DNA of 64,000 nucleotides from the NCBI RefSeq assembly GCF_014192215.1, contig NZ_JACHXP010000001.1:1-64000 (forward strand), given 5' to 3'. The position numbers were made by a program, and so were the translations under genes. Shown here one piece after another: positions 35,698 to 47,225 of this stretch (the first letter of the stretch is position 1; the number at the start of each line of letters is the position of its first letter). The notes under the pieces are model-generated. The model saw only the letters and a list, made by a program, of their open reading frames with translations. It did not search any database and was not told the DNA's origin. This DNA comes from Halomonas cerina. GTDB taxonomy: Bacteria; Pseudomonadota; Gammaproteobacteria; Pseudomonadales; Halomonadaceae.

Positions 35698-36216
35698 ATG
35701 TCACAGCCACAGGTAGGTGTCTGGCATGCGAGTCGCGCCGAGTTGGCCAGGCGCGGCCGGCTGGTGCGCGACCTGGTCCGTGAGGAACAGGCCCGACAGC
35801 AGGGGACGCTGATACAGGGGATCAATCTCGAGGCCTATCTTGACCGCATCTTGGCGAGAGATGAGTTCGTCCTGCTGGAGGTGGAGGGGCGCCTGTGCGG
35901 ATTCTGCGCCTTCTACATCCATGACCTGACACTCGACAGCGCCTTCATTACGCTGTTGCTCCTAGCGCCGGAGGTACGCGGCTGCGGCCTATGTCGCCAG
36001 GTCCTGGCGGGGGTCGCCGAGGTGGCACGCCACCGTGGATTCGAATACCTGACGCTGTGGGGCCGTCATGATCGTGTGGACACCCTGCGCCTCTACCAGC
36101 GTATGGGGTTTCGTGCACTGGCAAGCAGTGACTGCGGCGAGGTGTTCATGCGGATGGCGATCATCGAGAGGTCACCCTTGGCCATGACGCCGGTCCCGGC
36201 ACCGGCGGTGAGCTGA
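35698..36216 (+). CDS. GNAT-family N-acetyltransferase
   Basis: 172-aa protein with AGGAGGGG before ATG 35698. The GNAT core is visible: VLLEVEGRLCGFCAFYIHDL (beta strands), the acetyl-CoA pyrophosphate loop LLLAPEVRGCGLCRQVLAGV and the C-terminal LYQRMGFRALASSD. The substrate is unknown; GNAT proteins acetylate small molecules or proteins. It ends before a hairpin that terminates the opposing DUF488 gene. Confidence 0.8.
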   Translation: MSQPQVGVWHASRAELARRGRLVRDLVREEQARQQGTLIQGINLEAYLDRILARDEFVLLEVEGRLCGFCAFYIHDLTLDSAFITLLLLAPEVRGCGLCRQVLAGVAEVARHRGFEYLTLWGRHDRVDTLRLYQRMGFRALASSDCGEVFMRMAIIERSPLAMTPVPAPAVS

Positions 36217-36238
36217 AGGCAAAGGGCCAAGACGCAAA

Positions 36239-36262
36239 AGCGGGCTCGGGGGCTTGCCCGCT
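36239..36262 (-). terminator. Rho-independent terminator of the DUF488 gene
   Basis: On the minus strand, arms AGCGGGC (36262-36256) and GCCCGCT (36245-36239) form a stem followed by TTTTGCG, a short U-tract. It lies just past the stop of the minus-strand gene at 36268 and faces the GNAT gene. Confidence 0.65.
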
Positions 36263-36267
36263 CCTGG

Positions 36268-36702
36268 CTATCGACGGGGTCTGGCGAGTGGCAGGTGGCC
36301 GTAGCAGGGTGGCGAGGCCGGCTCCCGGTCCGCGGCATCCTCGTCGCGCAGAGCCTTGAGCAGGGCGTCGCGCAGCAGCGGCAGGTGGGAGTCCTCGATA
36401 TGACGGGCGGCCGTCAGCAGGGTGAGGCGTCCCCGTCGGGCATGGCGCATCAGCGGGATCAGGCGCTGGGGGGCATCGCGCAGCTCGCCGCGATAGCGCA
36501 CGGCGTACACGCCGCTCGAGATCTCACCCTGGTGGTACTGTCGGCGTAAGGTCGGCGAGGGTGACGCCTCCCGGTACCAGTCGGTGAGCGCCAGGCTCTC
36601 TTGCGGTTTTCCCCTCGGCCAGAGGCGGTCCACCAGGACCCGGGCGCCATCCTCGGGTAGCGGCTCGGCATAGACCCGTTTGAGCACGATATCGTAGGCC
36701 AT
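36268..36702 (-). CDS. DUF488-family protein
   Basis: 144-aa protein starting MAYDIVLKRVYAEPLPEDGA, with RVLVDRLWPRGKPQESL, YRGELRD and GRLTLLTAARHIEDSHLPLL, the DUF488 signature (YeaO-like). The biochemical function of the family is not established. The last 20 residues are less conserved. It stands alone on the minus strand with its own terminator. Confidence 0.85.
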   Translation of the reverse strand: MAYDIVLKRVYAEPLPEDGARVLVDRLWPRGKPQESLALTDWYREASPSPTLRRQYHQGEISSGVYAVRYRGELRDAPQRLIPLMRHARRGRLTLLTAARHIEDSHLPLLRDALLKALRDEDAADREPASPPCYGHLPLARPRR

Positions 36703-36788
36703 GACAGTCTGATCCTCGCTAGCGATACGAGCGCGATGCTTCCCTGCGCCGTTGCGACCCAGCTTCTCCTTGGGGCCCTATCCTATTG

Positions 36789-36858
36789 CTCCTTTCTTCT
36801 TTCTCCTTTCTCCTTTCTCCTTTCTCCTTGCTCCTTGCTCCTTGCTCCTTGCTCCTCG
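36789..36858 (+). repeat. Heptanucleotide array E (CTCCTTT/CTCCTTG)
   Basis: Ten consecutive heptamers: CTCCTTT, CTTCTTT, three CTCCTTT, four CTCCTTG and CTCCTCG. The 7-bp period equals that of the GGGCGCT arrays although the unit differs. It lies between the DUF488 gene start and the 3' end of the PA2778-like gene. Confidence 0.95.
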
Positions 36859-36874
36859 ACCCTTGCCTCTGTCC

Positions 36875-37825
36875 TTACGGTACTTCCGCCAGGGCTTCGC
36901 GGGCGCGTGCCTGCCATCGACCGGGACGCGAGGCGGCCTGGGCAAGGGCCTCTCGTGAGGCGTCGAACGCCCCCTGATCCTTCAGCAACAGGCCCAGGTT
37001 GAGCCAGGCAACGGCCAGGTCGGGGTCGACCGTTACGGCCTCGCGGAAGGCATCGCGGGCCTCGGCGGTATCGCTCGTAGCATGACGCGCATTGCCCAGG
37101 GCGAACCAGGCCATGGCCGCCCGGGGGTGGCGCTCGACCAGGGCCTGCCAGGCAGGCAGCGCGGTGTCGGCTCCCTGAACGCGCTCGAAGGCGGCGATGG
37201 CGCGTATGGCCGGTTCGGGGCGGCTTCCTGCCGGCAGTTCACCCGGTGCCAGGGCCACGAAGGCCCAGCGGTCGCTGCGGGCCCAGGTGGCGTCGAAGCG
37301 GGCAAAGCCGGTGCGCTGCTCGGGTGTCAGGCCGCTGTGCAGCACCAGGGTCTCGCTCGGCAGGTCATAGCCGATGGCCACGGCGTAGTGCCAGACCGGC
37401 CAGGCCGGCAGCGAAAGGTTCTGCATGACCACCACGGGATGTCCTGCGGCGATCTCGGTGAGCAGGGCATCCAGGCGGCCCTCGAGTCGGTAGGGAACGC
37501 GCCCCTGGCGCCTGACGGTGGCAAGCATCTCCGGTTGCACGCTGCCGTCCCGGCCGGGCAGGAAGACCTGGGGGATCAGGGCATCGACGGTCACGGGCAC
37601 CTCACTGGCGTTCAGCACCATGGCCAACGAGGCCGGTCCACACTGATAGTCGCGCTGCCCGTGGAAGGGCACCGTGTCGAGTAGCGCCGTTGCAGGCAGG
37701 GCCTGTTCGGTGACGGGGTCCAGCCGAGGCGTCGTGACACAGCCGCTCAGGGCCAGCAGATAAAGGCACAACGCGAGAACGCCCGCGAGGCGGGCGTTCG
37801 CACGATGCCGGTAGCGACCTAACAT
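36875..37825 (-). CDS. PA2778-family C39-like cysteine peptidase lipoprotein with TPR repeats
   Basis: 316-aa lipoprotein with lipobox LSGC (Cys29). The C39-like domain has Cys62 in QRDYQCGPASLAMVL and His146 in VWHYAVAIGYD. From about residue 215 there are two or three TPR units (AMAWFALGNARHATSDTAEA, AVAWLNLGLLLKDQGAF). This architecture matches P. aeruginosa PA2778. The PA2779-like gene lies directly upstream, the standard pair. It probably acts at the membrane surface on an exported peptide or protein; the substrate is unknown. Confidence 0.85.
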   Translation of the reverse strand: MLGRYRHRANARLAGVLALCLYLLALSGCVTTPRLDPVTEQALPATALLDTVPFHGQRDYQCGPASLAMVLNASEVPVTVDALIPQVFLPGRDGSVQPEMLATVRRQGRVPYRLEGRLDALLTEIAAGHPVVVMQNLSLPAWPVWHYAVAIGYDLPSETLVLHSGLTPEQRTGFARFDATWARSDRWAFVALAPGELPAGSRPEPAIRAIAAFERVQGADTALPAWQALVERHPRAAMAWFALGNARHATSDTAEARDAFREAVTVDPDLAVAWLNLGLLLKDQGAFDASREALAQAASRPGRWQARAREALAEVP

Positions 37826-37840
37826 CCGGTAGCTCCCCGA

Positions 37841-38230
37841 TCAGCGCGTGAAGGGATAGACGTCGGTCAGGCCGAGGATATCGGTCACCAGCAGGATGAC
37901 GAAGACCGCGAAGAGGGCGCCGACCACGCTGGCCCCAGCCGGCAAGTCCTCGAGCTGCGCGGCCATCTGACGGGCCTCGTCGTCGGAGAGCGCGGCGACC
38001 CGGGCCTTTACGTCTCTCGGGTCGACGCCCTGGGCGAGCAGCTGCTGCTGGACATCGTCCCGGGCCAGGATCTCGCGGATCTGCTGGCGGTCGGTGCTGG
38101 TCTGGTTGGCGGCCAGCGCGTCTTCCGTTCCCACCAGGCCGGTGCCCGGCGCGGCGGCCACCGGGAGGCTGCCGAGCAGCAGAGTCGCGATCAGCAGCAG
38201 GCTGACGGTACGGCGGAGGATGTTGATCAT
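37841..38230 (-). CDS. PA2779-family small membrane protein
   Basis: 129-aa protein: signal sequence MINILRRTVSLLLIATLLLG, a charged middle (DRQQIREILARDDVQQQLLA, ALSDDEARQMAAQLEDLPAG) and a C-terminal membrane helix (VVGALFAVFVILLVTDILGL). The pairing with the C39-like lipoprotein 15 bp downstream is typical. It may be a substrate, an immunity-like partner or an anchor of that peptidase; the function is unknown. Confidence 0.82.
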   Translation of the reverse strand: MINILRRTVSLLLIATLLLGSLPVAAAPGTGLVGTEDALAANQTSTDRQQIREILARDDVQQQLLAQGVDPRDVKARVAALSDDEARQMAAQLEDLPAGASVVGALFAVFVILLVTDILGLTDVYPFTR

Positions 38231-38372
38231 CGTGGTGTTCCTTCTTCGTTGGATGGGCTTCCGGCTCCAGGCACCGTCGGTGACGTGAGCATGCCGGCCG
38301 AGGCCGACGGCATTGCGATGCCCGACCAGTATAGGATGAAATGACGATGGATTTCATGCTGTTGAATCGCCC

Positions 38373-38427
38373 AGCGCCCAGCGCCCAGCGCCCAGCGCCC
38401 AGCGCCAAGGGGCAAGGGGCAAGGGCT
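38373..38427 (-). repeat. Heptanucleotide array C (GGGCGCT x4 plus AAGGGGC units)
   Basis: On the plus strand four perfect AGCGCCC units (38373-38400) and a partial fifth are followed in phase by AAGGGGC, AAGGGGC and AAGGGCT (38407-38427). It is thus a junction of two heptamer families. On the minus strand the unit reads GGGCGCT. The array lies between the PA2779-like gene and the 3' end of holA. Confidence 0.9.
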
Positions 38428-39478
38428 ATCGATACGAGGAGGGCAGTTCCGCGAGCAGGCCGCGACCGCCGGCCAGGGTCAGGGCCAGGTCGTGCAGGCC
38501 ATCCCACAGCGGGAGGGGGCTGGCACCCTTGATGGCGAGGTCCAGGCGCTGGGCGAACAGCAACAGCTTGTGCAGCCGTTTCAGGGGCAGCCGCTGCAGG
38601 GCCTGCTGGTAGGCCGGACGGCGCTTGTCGAAGATCGGCGGCTTCTGGGCCTTGCAGGCATGCTCGAGGCTCTGTCCCTGGTCGAGGTGCTGGTGGAGCG
38701 AGAGCAGGGTGCGTAGCTCCCGGGTCAGGGCCCAGAGCACGATGGGGCCTTCCACGCCCTCGCCGCGAAGCCCGGCCATGATCCGTGAGACGCGCCCGCG
38801 CTCGCCCTTCAGGCAAGCATCCATCAGGGTGAAGACGTCGTACCGGGCGCTGTCCTCGACATCCCCGGCGACCTGCTGGGGCGAGATGCGTGCCCCGGGG
38901 GAGCAGAGCAGGGCAAGCTTCTGCAATTCCTGGTCGGCGGCCAGCAGGTTGCCTTCGGTGCGCTCGCCAAGCAGCCGGGCGGCATCCAGATCCAGGGTCA
39001 GGCCGTGGTGGCCGGCCCGGTCGCGCAGCCAGAAGTGCAGCCGCGAGACGTCCACCGGCCAGACCGGGACGAACAGGCCGACCTTGTCCAGGGCCTTGAA
39101 CCAGGCACTCTTCTGTTCGCGGAAGTCGAGCTTGCCCATGGAGAGCAGCAGCATGTTGTCGCTGCCGGCCATCTGTTCGGCATATTCCCGCAGGGCCTTG
39201 GCCCCTTCCTGACCGGGCTTGCCGCTGCCCAGGCGCAGCTCGATGAGCTTGCGGGAGGCGAACAGCGACAGGCTGGCGGCGGCCTCGGTGAGCCGTCCCC
39301 AGGCAAAGTTGGCCTCCACATGCAGCACCTCGCGCTCCTCGATCCCGGCTTCCTTGGCGGCGGTGCGCACGGCATCGCAGGCTTCCGTGTGCTGCAGGGG
39401 CTCGTCGCCGGCTACGATCACCACCGGCGGCAGTTTCTTGGCCAGGGACTCGGAAAGCTTGTCGGCAAAGACCTTCAC
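38426..39478 (-). CDS. holA: DNA polymerase III subunit delta
   Basis: 350-aa clamp-loader subunit that opens the beta clamp. N-terminus MKVFADKLSESLAKKLPPVV with IVAGDEPLQHTEACDAVR, then LFASRKLIELRLGSGKPG, YDVFTLMDACLKGERGR and the C-terminal RRPAYQQALQRLPLKRLHKLL. Length and position (leuS-lptE-holA) agree with other gammaproteobacteria. Its 3' end reaches into the edge of heptamer array C. Confidence 0.93.
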   Translation of the reverse strand: MKVFADKLSESLAKKLPPVVIVAGDEPLQHTEACDAVRTAAKEAGIEEREVLHVEANFAWGRLTEAAASLSLFASRKLIELRLGSGKPGQEGAKALREYAEQMAGSDNMLLLSMGKLDFREQKSAWFKALDKVGLFVPVWPVDVSRLHFWLRDRAGHHGLTLDLDAARLLGERTEGNLLAADQELQKLALLCSPGARISPQQVAGDVEDSARYDVFTLMDACLKGERGRVSRIMAGLRGEGVEGPIVLWALTRELRTLLSLHQHLDQGQSLEHACKAQKPPIFDKRRPAYQQALQRLPLKRLHKLLLFAQRLDLAIKGASPLPLWDGLHDLALTLAGGRGLLAELPSSYR

Positions 39479-39505
39479 GTGAGCGTCCTCTTCAATCCAG
39501 CGCCA

Positions 39506-39996
39506 TCACGTCGCATCCAGTGCCCGCAGGCGGTCCATGAGCTGGCGGACCGCCTCGCGCCGCAGCCGTTCGGTCACCGCCTCGCGCAGGTCGTCCTGAG
39601 CCAGCAGGTCGTCATCGCTGACGCTGATCCGTTCGCTGACCTCGAGGCGTTGCTGGTCGAGCAGGTAGGCACCATCCTCGCGCCGCTGAACCGAGAAGGG
39701 CGCATCCAGGGTCAGCTCTAGTTCTTGGTTGCCGGCATCCATGACGCCCAGGTTGCGCTCGTACAGGCGAGGTGGGCCCAGGTTGAGCACACGCGGGGCA
39801 TCGGCATGGACCCGAGTGCCGCTACGCTCGAGGTGTTCGGCCACCAGCCGGGCGAGCTCGCTGTCGGGACCCGCCAGGGCCATCTCCTCGAGGGCTATCT
39901 CAGCGCCGTCCAGGCCGCGCAGGCGAAAGCCGCAGCCGGTCAGCGCCAGGGTGGCGCCGGCGGCCAGGCCGAGCCGAAGCAGGGTGCGGCGCTGCA

Positions 39997-39997
<1 letters not shown>
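39506..39997 (-). CDS. lptE: LPS-assembly lipoprotein LptE
   Basis: 163-aa outer-membrane lipoprotein that plugs LptD and inserts lipopolysaccharide. Signal region MQRRTLLRLGLAAGATLALT, lipobox LTGC followed by GFRLRG, the typical LptE start. The ATG at 39997 overlaps the leuS stop by one base (TGATG); a GTG at 40000 is also possible. Twin arginines in the signal are unusual for this protein and could be a Tat-like feature or coincidence. Confidence 0.9.
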
Positions 39998-42660
<2,663 letters not shown>

Positions 42661-42842
42661 TCAGCGGGCCTGGTGCGGCATCAAGGTAGGGCGCCGTGCC
42701 GGCGCGAGACCATTGATTTGCCGACGGCATGTCGTCTAAATGGAAGACTCTTCGGGAGCGCCAAGGATACCCCAGCACGGCAGGCCCCGGCTATGGTGGC
42801 ATGCCGGGGCGCCTGTCCCCACCAGGCCATAAGGAGTGGAAC

Positions 42843-43373
42843 ATGAGCGATCACAAGACCTCCGGGCACAAGGACCACCGTCTGCGCGAAGGGTATGAAC
42901 GCATGCTGGCCCGTCTCAAGGATGGGGCCGACGAGCTGACATGGGAGAACCTCCAGCAGGAACTCGACGAGGCCGTCGAGTTCGAGGCCGATGTGGAGGA
43001 GTTCACCCGGGACGAGCTGGCTCTGCTGCGGGCCTGGGTCGAACGGGACCTGAAGGAGATGCGCCGCTACCTGGGCGCCGGCGGTGAGGGCGTGGCCAGC
43101 TGGCTGGGTATCGATCTCTCGGTGCTGTCACGCCGGGTGGTGGAGTCCCTGCTCTCCATCGCCGATCGCAGCGTGATTGAACGGGAACAGCTGGAGGATG
43201 ACCTGGAAGCGGCCCGCGCCGACTACGTGGCCGGGGAAGTGGCGGCTCCCGGACGCATGGCCTGTGCGCACTGCAATGCCACGGTCGACCTGGAGGGGGT
43301 GGCCCGCATCGAGCCCTGTCACCGCTGCGGTCATCGCTACTTCGTGCGTGCCCCCAAGGAAACCACCGAATAG
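42843..43373 (+). CDS. ybeL: Zinc-ribbon protein YbeL (DUF1451)
   Basis: 176-aa protein with AAGGAGTGGAAC before ATG 42843. The N-terminal half is helical and acidic (LTWENLQQELDEAVEFEADV), the C-terminus has two CXXC pairs (Cys141/144, Cys159/162) forming a zinc ribbon. Its position beside leuS matches E. coli ybeL. The function is unknown. A long hairpin follows the stop. Confidence 0.9.
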   Translation: MSDHKTSGHKDHRLREGYERMLARLKDGADELTWENLQQELDEAVEFEADVEEFTRDELALLRAWVERDLKEMRRYLGAGGEGVASWLGIDLSVLSRRVVESLLSIADRSVIEREQLEDDLEAARADYVAGEVAAPGRMACAHCNATVDLEGVARIEPCHRCGHRYFVRAPKETTE

Positions 43374-43379
43374 TCGACG

Positions 43380-43408
43380 GGGCGGCGCTGGCAGGGCCAG
43401 TGCCGCCC
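43380..43408 (+). terminator. Hairpin after ybeL
   Basis: GGGCGGCGCTGGC (43380-43392) pairs with GCCAGTGCCGCCC (43396-43408) with one mismatch and a 3-nt loop. The stem is strong; no good U-tract follows, so it may be a partial terminator. Confidence 0.55.
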
Positions 43409-43880
43409 GAATCGATTTGCCCGCAGACGATCGTCAGCGTCTCTAGACCCTTTTTTGCTTTCCGGCGGCCTGGCCTAGGCTGCCTACCCCATGTCCAGGG
43501 CACCCTGCTCCCTCAAGTCGAGGCCGGCAGCGGCTGCCTCGCCTCCCTCTTCTATCCCTTTCTCCTTATATTTTCCTGATGCTCGCCCGGCTGGCTGCTG
43601 CATGCAACCTTCTGAGATGGGCGAGGTTCATCAGCGTTTTCTTAACGCTAAAGCATGGATTTCACTGATTAACATGATGAAAAAAATGGGTGTGCAAGCC
43701 CTCCACCTCCAAAGTATCTTTTTGTAAAACTGTTATGTGTTTTTGTGGTTGAGTGGCCGATATAAGGCAACTGATGGGTGGTTTCATGTAGATGGTTTTA
43801 TGTAGATGGTTTTCTGGATGCTCGCGCTCCAATCATGGAGGCACGGGGGTGAAGCAAGGGGCAGAAACAGGAGGGAGAAC
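43409..43880. other. Intergenic region upstream of the PglC-like gene
   Basis: About 470 bp with no recognised gene, AT-rich from 43640 onward. A 14-bp direct repeat lies at 43780-43807 (GGTTTCATGTAGAT then GGTTTTATGTAGAT) with a partial third copy to 43821. Promoters for the downstream pair are expected here, but none with good spacing was found. Confidence 0.45.
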
Positions 43881-44471
43881 ATGGCCAAGAGAATATTTGA
43901 TGTTTCCATGGCAGCTCTTGCCCTTGCGCTGCTTTTTCCCTTATTGGCCATCGTGGCGATGATTGTCTACTTCAAGATCGGCTCGCCGGTCTTGTTTCGT
44001 CAGTTGCGTCCGGGCCTTCATGGAAGGCCCTTTGAAATCATAAAGTTCAGAAGCATGCGTGATGCCTTCGATGAGGCGGGTAATCCCTTGCCTGACGATC
44101 AGCGGTTGAGTCGCTTCGGTGCTTGGCTGCGATCCACTAGTCTGGATGAGTTGCCCGAACTCTGGAATGTGATCAAAGGGGAGATGAGTCTGGTCGGGCC
44201 TCGGCCCTTGTGTATGGAATATCTTCCTCTGTATAGCGCCGAGCAGGCTCGGCGTCATGGTGTACGGCCCGGGGTGACAGGATGGGCGCAAGTCAATGGG
44301 CGAAACAGCATCACCTGGGAAAGAAAGTTTGAGCTTGATGTCTGGTACGTGGACAACCGGTCGTTTCTGCTGGATGTGAAGATCCTGTTTCTGACATTGG
44401 TAAAAGTTCTGAGGCGCAGTGGAGTTTCAAGCGAGCATCACGTGACCATGGAAGATTTTACGGGCAGTTGA
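43881..44471 (+). CDS. Monotopic phosphoglycosyltransferase (PglC/EpsL-like)
   Basis: 196-aa initiating enzyme with AGGAGGGAGAAC before ATG 43881. A single re-entrant hydrophobic helix ([20 protein letters not shown]) is followed by [40 protein letters not shown] and [18 protein letters not shown]. It lacks the extra N-terminal helices of the enzyme at 3530 and is therefore the small PglC type. It could start a second, distinct glycan. The FemAB-like gene 94 bp downstream is probably co-transcribed. Confidence 0.9.
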   Translation: MAKRIFDVSMAALALALLFPLLAIVAMIVYFKIGSPVLFRQLRPGLHGRPFEIIKFRSMRDAFDEAGNPLPDDQRLSRFGAWLRSTSLDELPELWNVIKGEMSLVGPRPLCMEYLPLYSAEQARRHGVRPGVTGWAQVNGRNSITWERKFELDVWYVDNRSFLLDVKILFLTLVKVLRRSGVSSEHHVTMEDFTGS

Positions 44472-44565
44472 GTGTTCAGGCGATGCTGAGGCATACGAGG
44501 CGGAAGCAGATGAGAATGACTGCCTGCTGACAAACGATAGCTGCATGTTGGAAGGAGAGGATGGC

Positions 44566-45693
44566 ATGTTCAGAGGTGATGCTAGCGTGGCCGTGGTACA
44601 GGAGGCGCCCACGCTTCAGGATGATGTATATGTCTTCAAGGTGGTATCGAGCGAAAGCGAGTGGCGAAATGTACTTGAGACAGTGGGAGGTTATGATTTT
44701 TATCATACCTGGGATTACCATGAGATCAGCAGGCGAAATGGAGAGGGGCAGCCGCTGCTTTTCCTGTACAAGAATGCGGCCTGCATAATCGCCTGGCCGC
44801 TGATACTGCGCACCTTCCAGGCTGAAGGCCAGGAATGGAAGGACGTCACGTCTGCGTATGGCTATCCGGGACCCCTGGTAAAGGGCGAGATCACCGCCTC
44901 CGACAAGCGCCAGTGGGCCCGTTGTGTAGTTCGCTGGTGCCAGGAGCATCAGGTAGTTTCGATCTTTTCGCGCCTGAATCCCTTGATTGATCACAATGCC
45001 GTTCTGGAGGGCTTGGGGGAGGTCAAGACGATGGGGACAACGATACCGATCGATCTTCGTATGCCCCTCGATATCCAGAGGGAAAAGTTCAGGTCCAGCT
45101 TGAAAAGAGGCATCAACAAGCTGGAAAAAATGGGCGGTGTTTGCGAAGAAGTCGACCCGCTATCCAACCTCGATGAGTTCCTGACAATTTACGAAGAGAC
45201 CATGCGGCTTCGTCATGCCAATGAGTACTTCTTCTTCAGCCGTGATTATTATGAGTCCTTGTTCTCGGCAAGCGATTTTGATGCCAGGATGTACGGTGTG
45301 TATCTGGAAGGCCGTATGGTATGCGCGGGAATTTTCGTCTATACGGGAAATATTGTGCAATATCACCTGGGGGGTACGCTGCCCGATTTTTATCACTGTG
45401 CGCCCAGCAAGCTCCTTCACGACAAGGTGAGGATTTATGCAACCGAGAGGGGGGCCGAGTGGTTCATGCTGGGGGGAGGTGTAGGGGGAGATGATGATCC
45501 CCTGCTGTATTTCAAGTCCGGATTTTCCCGATTGAAGATGCCGTACCGGGTGGCCAATATCATTGTGAACCCGGTGGCCTATGAATGGCTAGAAGACAGA
45601 GCCGTTGCATCGGCAAGGAAACTCGGGATGCCCCTGGATCCTGATTACTTCCCAAGTTATCGAAGTATTCCGAATGTCGTCTTTGACCATTGA
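44566..45693 (+). CDS. FemAB-like GNAT-family protein of polysaccharide clusters
   Basis: About 375 aa; ATG 44566 is preferred (GGAAGGAG upstream) over ATG 44545. Tandem GNAT folds are suggested by GGYDFYHTWDYHEISRR, SAYGYPGPL, RSSLKRGINKLEKMGGV, MRLRHANEYFFFSRDYYESL, the LEGRMVCAGIFVYTGNIVQY block and FMLGGGVGGDDDPLLYFKSG. Such proteins accompany sugar transferases in EPS clusters and may add an aminoacyl or acyl group to a sugar. No exact substrate can be named. It ends one base before the convergent transporter gene. Confidence 0.75.
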   Translation: MFRGDASVAVVQEAPTLQDDVYVFKVVSSESEWRNVLETVGGYDFYHTWDYHEISRRNGEGQPLLFLYKNAACIIAWPLILRTFQAEGQEWKDVTSAYGYPGPLVKGEITASDKRQWARCVVRWCQEHQVVSIFSRLNPLIDHNAVLEGLGEVKTMGTTIPIDLRMPLDIQREKFRSSLKRGINKLEKMGGVCEEVDPLSNLDEFLTIYEETMRLRHANEYFFFSRDYYESLFSASDFDARMYGVYLEGRMVCAGIFVYTGNIVQYHLGGTLPDFYHCAPSKLLHDKVRIYATERGAEWFMLGGGVGGDDDPLLYFKSGFSRLKMPYRVANIIVNPVAYEWLEDRAVASARKLGMPLDPDYFPSYRSIPNVVFDH

Positions 45694-45694
45694 G

Positions 45695-47026
45695 TCATGT
45701 TGACCGCACCTCCATCGTTAAAAGGGCCGCCACGGCGAGGGCGGCCATGATCAGGGCGTAGCGCAGGTTCTCGCGCATCATCAGGGTGCCGCTGACGCCG
45801 TAGCGTCCTTGAAGCGAGAGGTTGATGCCCGACAGCGGCCCCACACTGGTGCCCACCGCCCAGGCCGCCAGGGCCACGCAGGCGAATAGGGTATGGCGAC
45901 TGGCTTCCAGGTCGAGCACCGAGGCCAGCACCGAGACCCCGATGATGGGGTGAAGCCCTGCCACGGCGCTGGCCACGATGGCCAGGAAGCTGACGACCGC
46001 CTCCCAGGCACCGAATTCTGCAAAGAGCGTCCATTCGCTGCCGGTGGCGGCCGCGATGCAGGTCGAGAGCCCCCGAGTCAGCAGCCCGGCGCAGAGGAAC
46101 AGCGAGATCTCGCCGCGCATCGCCGGCAGTCGAGTGAGGGTATGTCGATGGACGCGCTGCAGCGTCCAGCGGGGGCCGGCTGGCAGGTTACTGGCCAGGG
46201 CTACGCCCGGCAGCAGGAAGGTGATGATGGCGACGATGGAAAGCGATGGCGTCAGGCCATAGTGGAAGAGCATCACCAGGCCAGCCAGCCCGGCTGGCAT
46301 CAGCAGGCTGGCCGGCGACAGGGAGAAACCGGCCGTGTCCGTTAGGTCGAAGCGCTGTGATAGCTCGAGGGTGGTCAGCAGCCCCGAGGCCAGGGCCAGG
46401 GGCAGGCCGAACGCCAGCACGCCGGTATAGCGCATGTCCGGCGCCAGGGTCATGACCACCCCCATCGAGGCGAAGAAGGGCGACCACAGGGCCGCGCTCG
46501 ACAGTCCCCGGTTGAGGCCCAGCAACTGGGGCGTGGTGAGCGGGGCCCGCCGTGCCAGACGGTCGCCGACCATGAACACCGTGGAGAGGTTGAGGATCGC
46601 GCCCAGCAGGTGGACCCCGAGCCAGGTGCCTGCCAGGCCGCGGGATCCCATCACCGCCTGGCCTGGCGGTCGCTTGTGCCCTTGGTCACGGCCGATCAGG
46701 CCGATGAAGCTGACACCCACCAACATGGCCACGACATGGGTGTTGCCGTCGAGGATCGCCGGCCAATCGATGGCCGCACCGTAGCGGAGCGCCGCTATCA
46801 CCAGCAGTCCCAGCCCGATGACCACCAGGGCGCCGGCCTGCCGGCGCGTCCGGGCGGGGATATCGACCCACAGCAGGGCGGTGGCCAGCCAGAGGCCATA
46901 TCCCACCAGGTGAGGGGCCGGCGAAAGGGAGGCGAAGCCGAGGATCTGCAGCATCAGGGCCGCGAGGATCAGGCCGCCGGCGATAGCGTGGCGGGGAATC
47001 ACGGGCGCAGTGGGGGTGTCGGACAC
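45695..47026 (-). CDS. Polytopic membrane protein (ion-transporter-like, unknown substrate)
   Basis: 443-aa protein with about 12 hydrophobic segments. Segments such as FMVGDRLARRAPLTTPQLLG, SSAALWSPFFASMGVVMTLA and VGTSVGPLSGINLSLQGRYG recall the discontinuous-helix motifs of the ion transporter superfamily, but I recognise no named family. The LysR gene lies upstream in the same direction after a 199-bp gap with a REP-like element. Substrate unknown. Confidence 0.65.
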   Translation of the reverse strand: MSDTPTAPVIPRHAIAGGLILAALMLQILGFASLSPAPHLVGYGLWLATALLWVDIPARTRRQAGALVVIGLGLLVIAALRYGAAIDWPAILDGNTHVVAMLVGVSFIGLIGRDQGHKRPPGQAVMGSRGLAGTWLGVHLLGAILNLSTVFMVGDRLARRAPLTTPQLLGLNRGLSSAALWSPFFASMGVVMTLAPDMRYTGVLAFGLPLALASGLLTTLELSQRFDLTDTAGFSLSPASLLMPAGLAGLVMLFHYGLTPSLSIVAIITFLLPGVALASNLPAGPRWTLQRVHRHTLTRLPAMRGEISLFLCAGLLTRGLSTCIAAATGSEWTLFAEFGAWEAVVSFLAIVASAVAGLHPIIGVSVLASVLDLEASRHTLFACVALAAWAVGTSVGPLSGINLSLQGRYGVSGTLMMRENLRYALIMAALAVAALLTMEVRST

Positions 47027-47122
47027 GGATTAGGAGTTCCTGTGGCAAATGCTAAGCAGTCTAAACAATTTGCAGTGAGGTTGTCCTGGGCGCCTGTCGG
47101 CGCCATCGCGATCTGAAGATCA

Positions 47123-47192
47123 CTCCCACAGCAGAATCACAGTCCAGTGGTTTTGTGGGAGCGAAGCTCTGCTTCGCGATCCGTTGCGAAGC
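47123..47192. repeat. REP-like palindromic element
   Basis: CTCCCACA (47123-47130) pairs with TGTGGGAG (47154-47161), followed by GCGAAGC-TCT-GCTTCGC (47161-47177) and another GCGAAGC (47186-47192). The motif GTGGGAGCGAAGC resembles pseudomonad REP sequences. It sits between lysR and the transporter gene, both minus strand, where REP elements often lie. Confidence 0.6.
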
Positions 47193-47225
47193 GGCGGTGA
47201 GTTTGCGTCGCGATGGCCTGAGGCG

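Noticed and set aside
43585-43605. Sigma-54-like GG/GC pair upstream of the PglC-like gene
   Set aside because: The GG-GC spacing is one base short and the flanks do not match the consensus.
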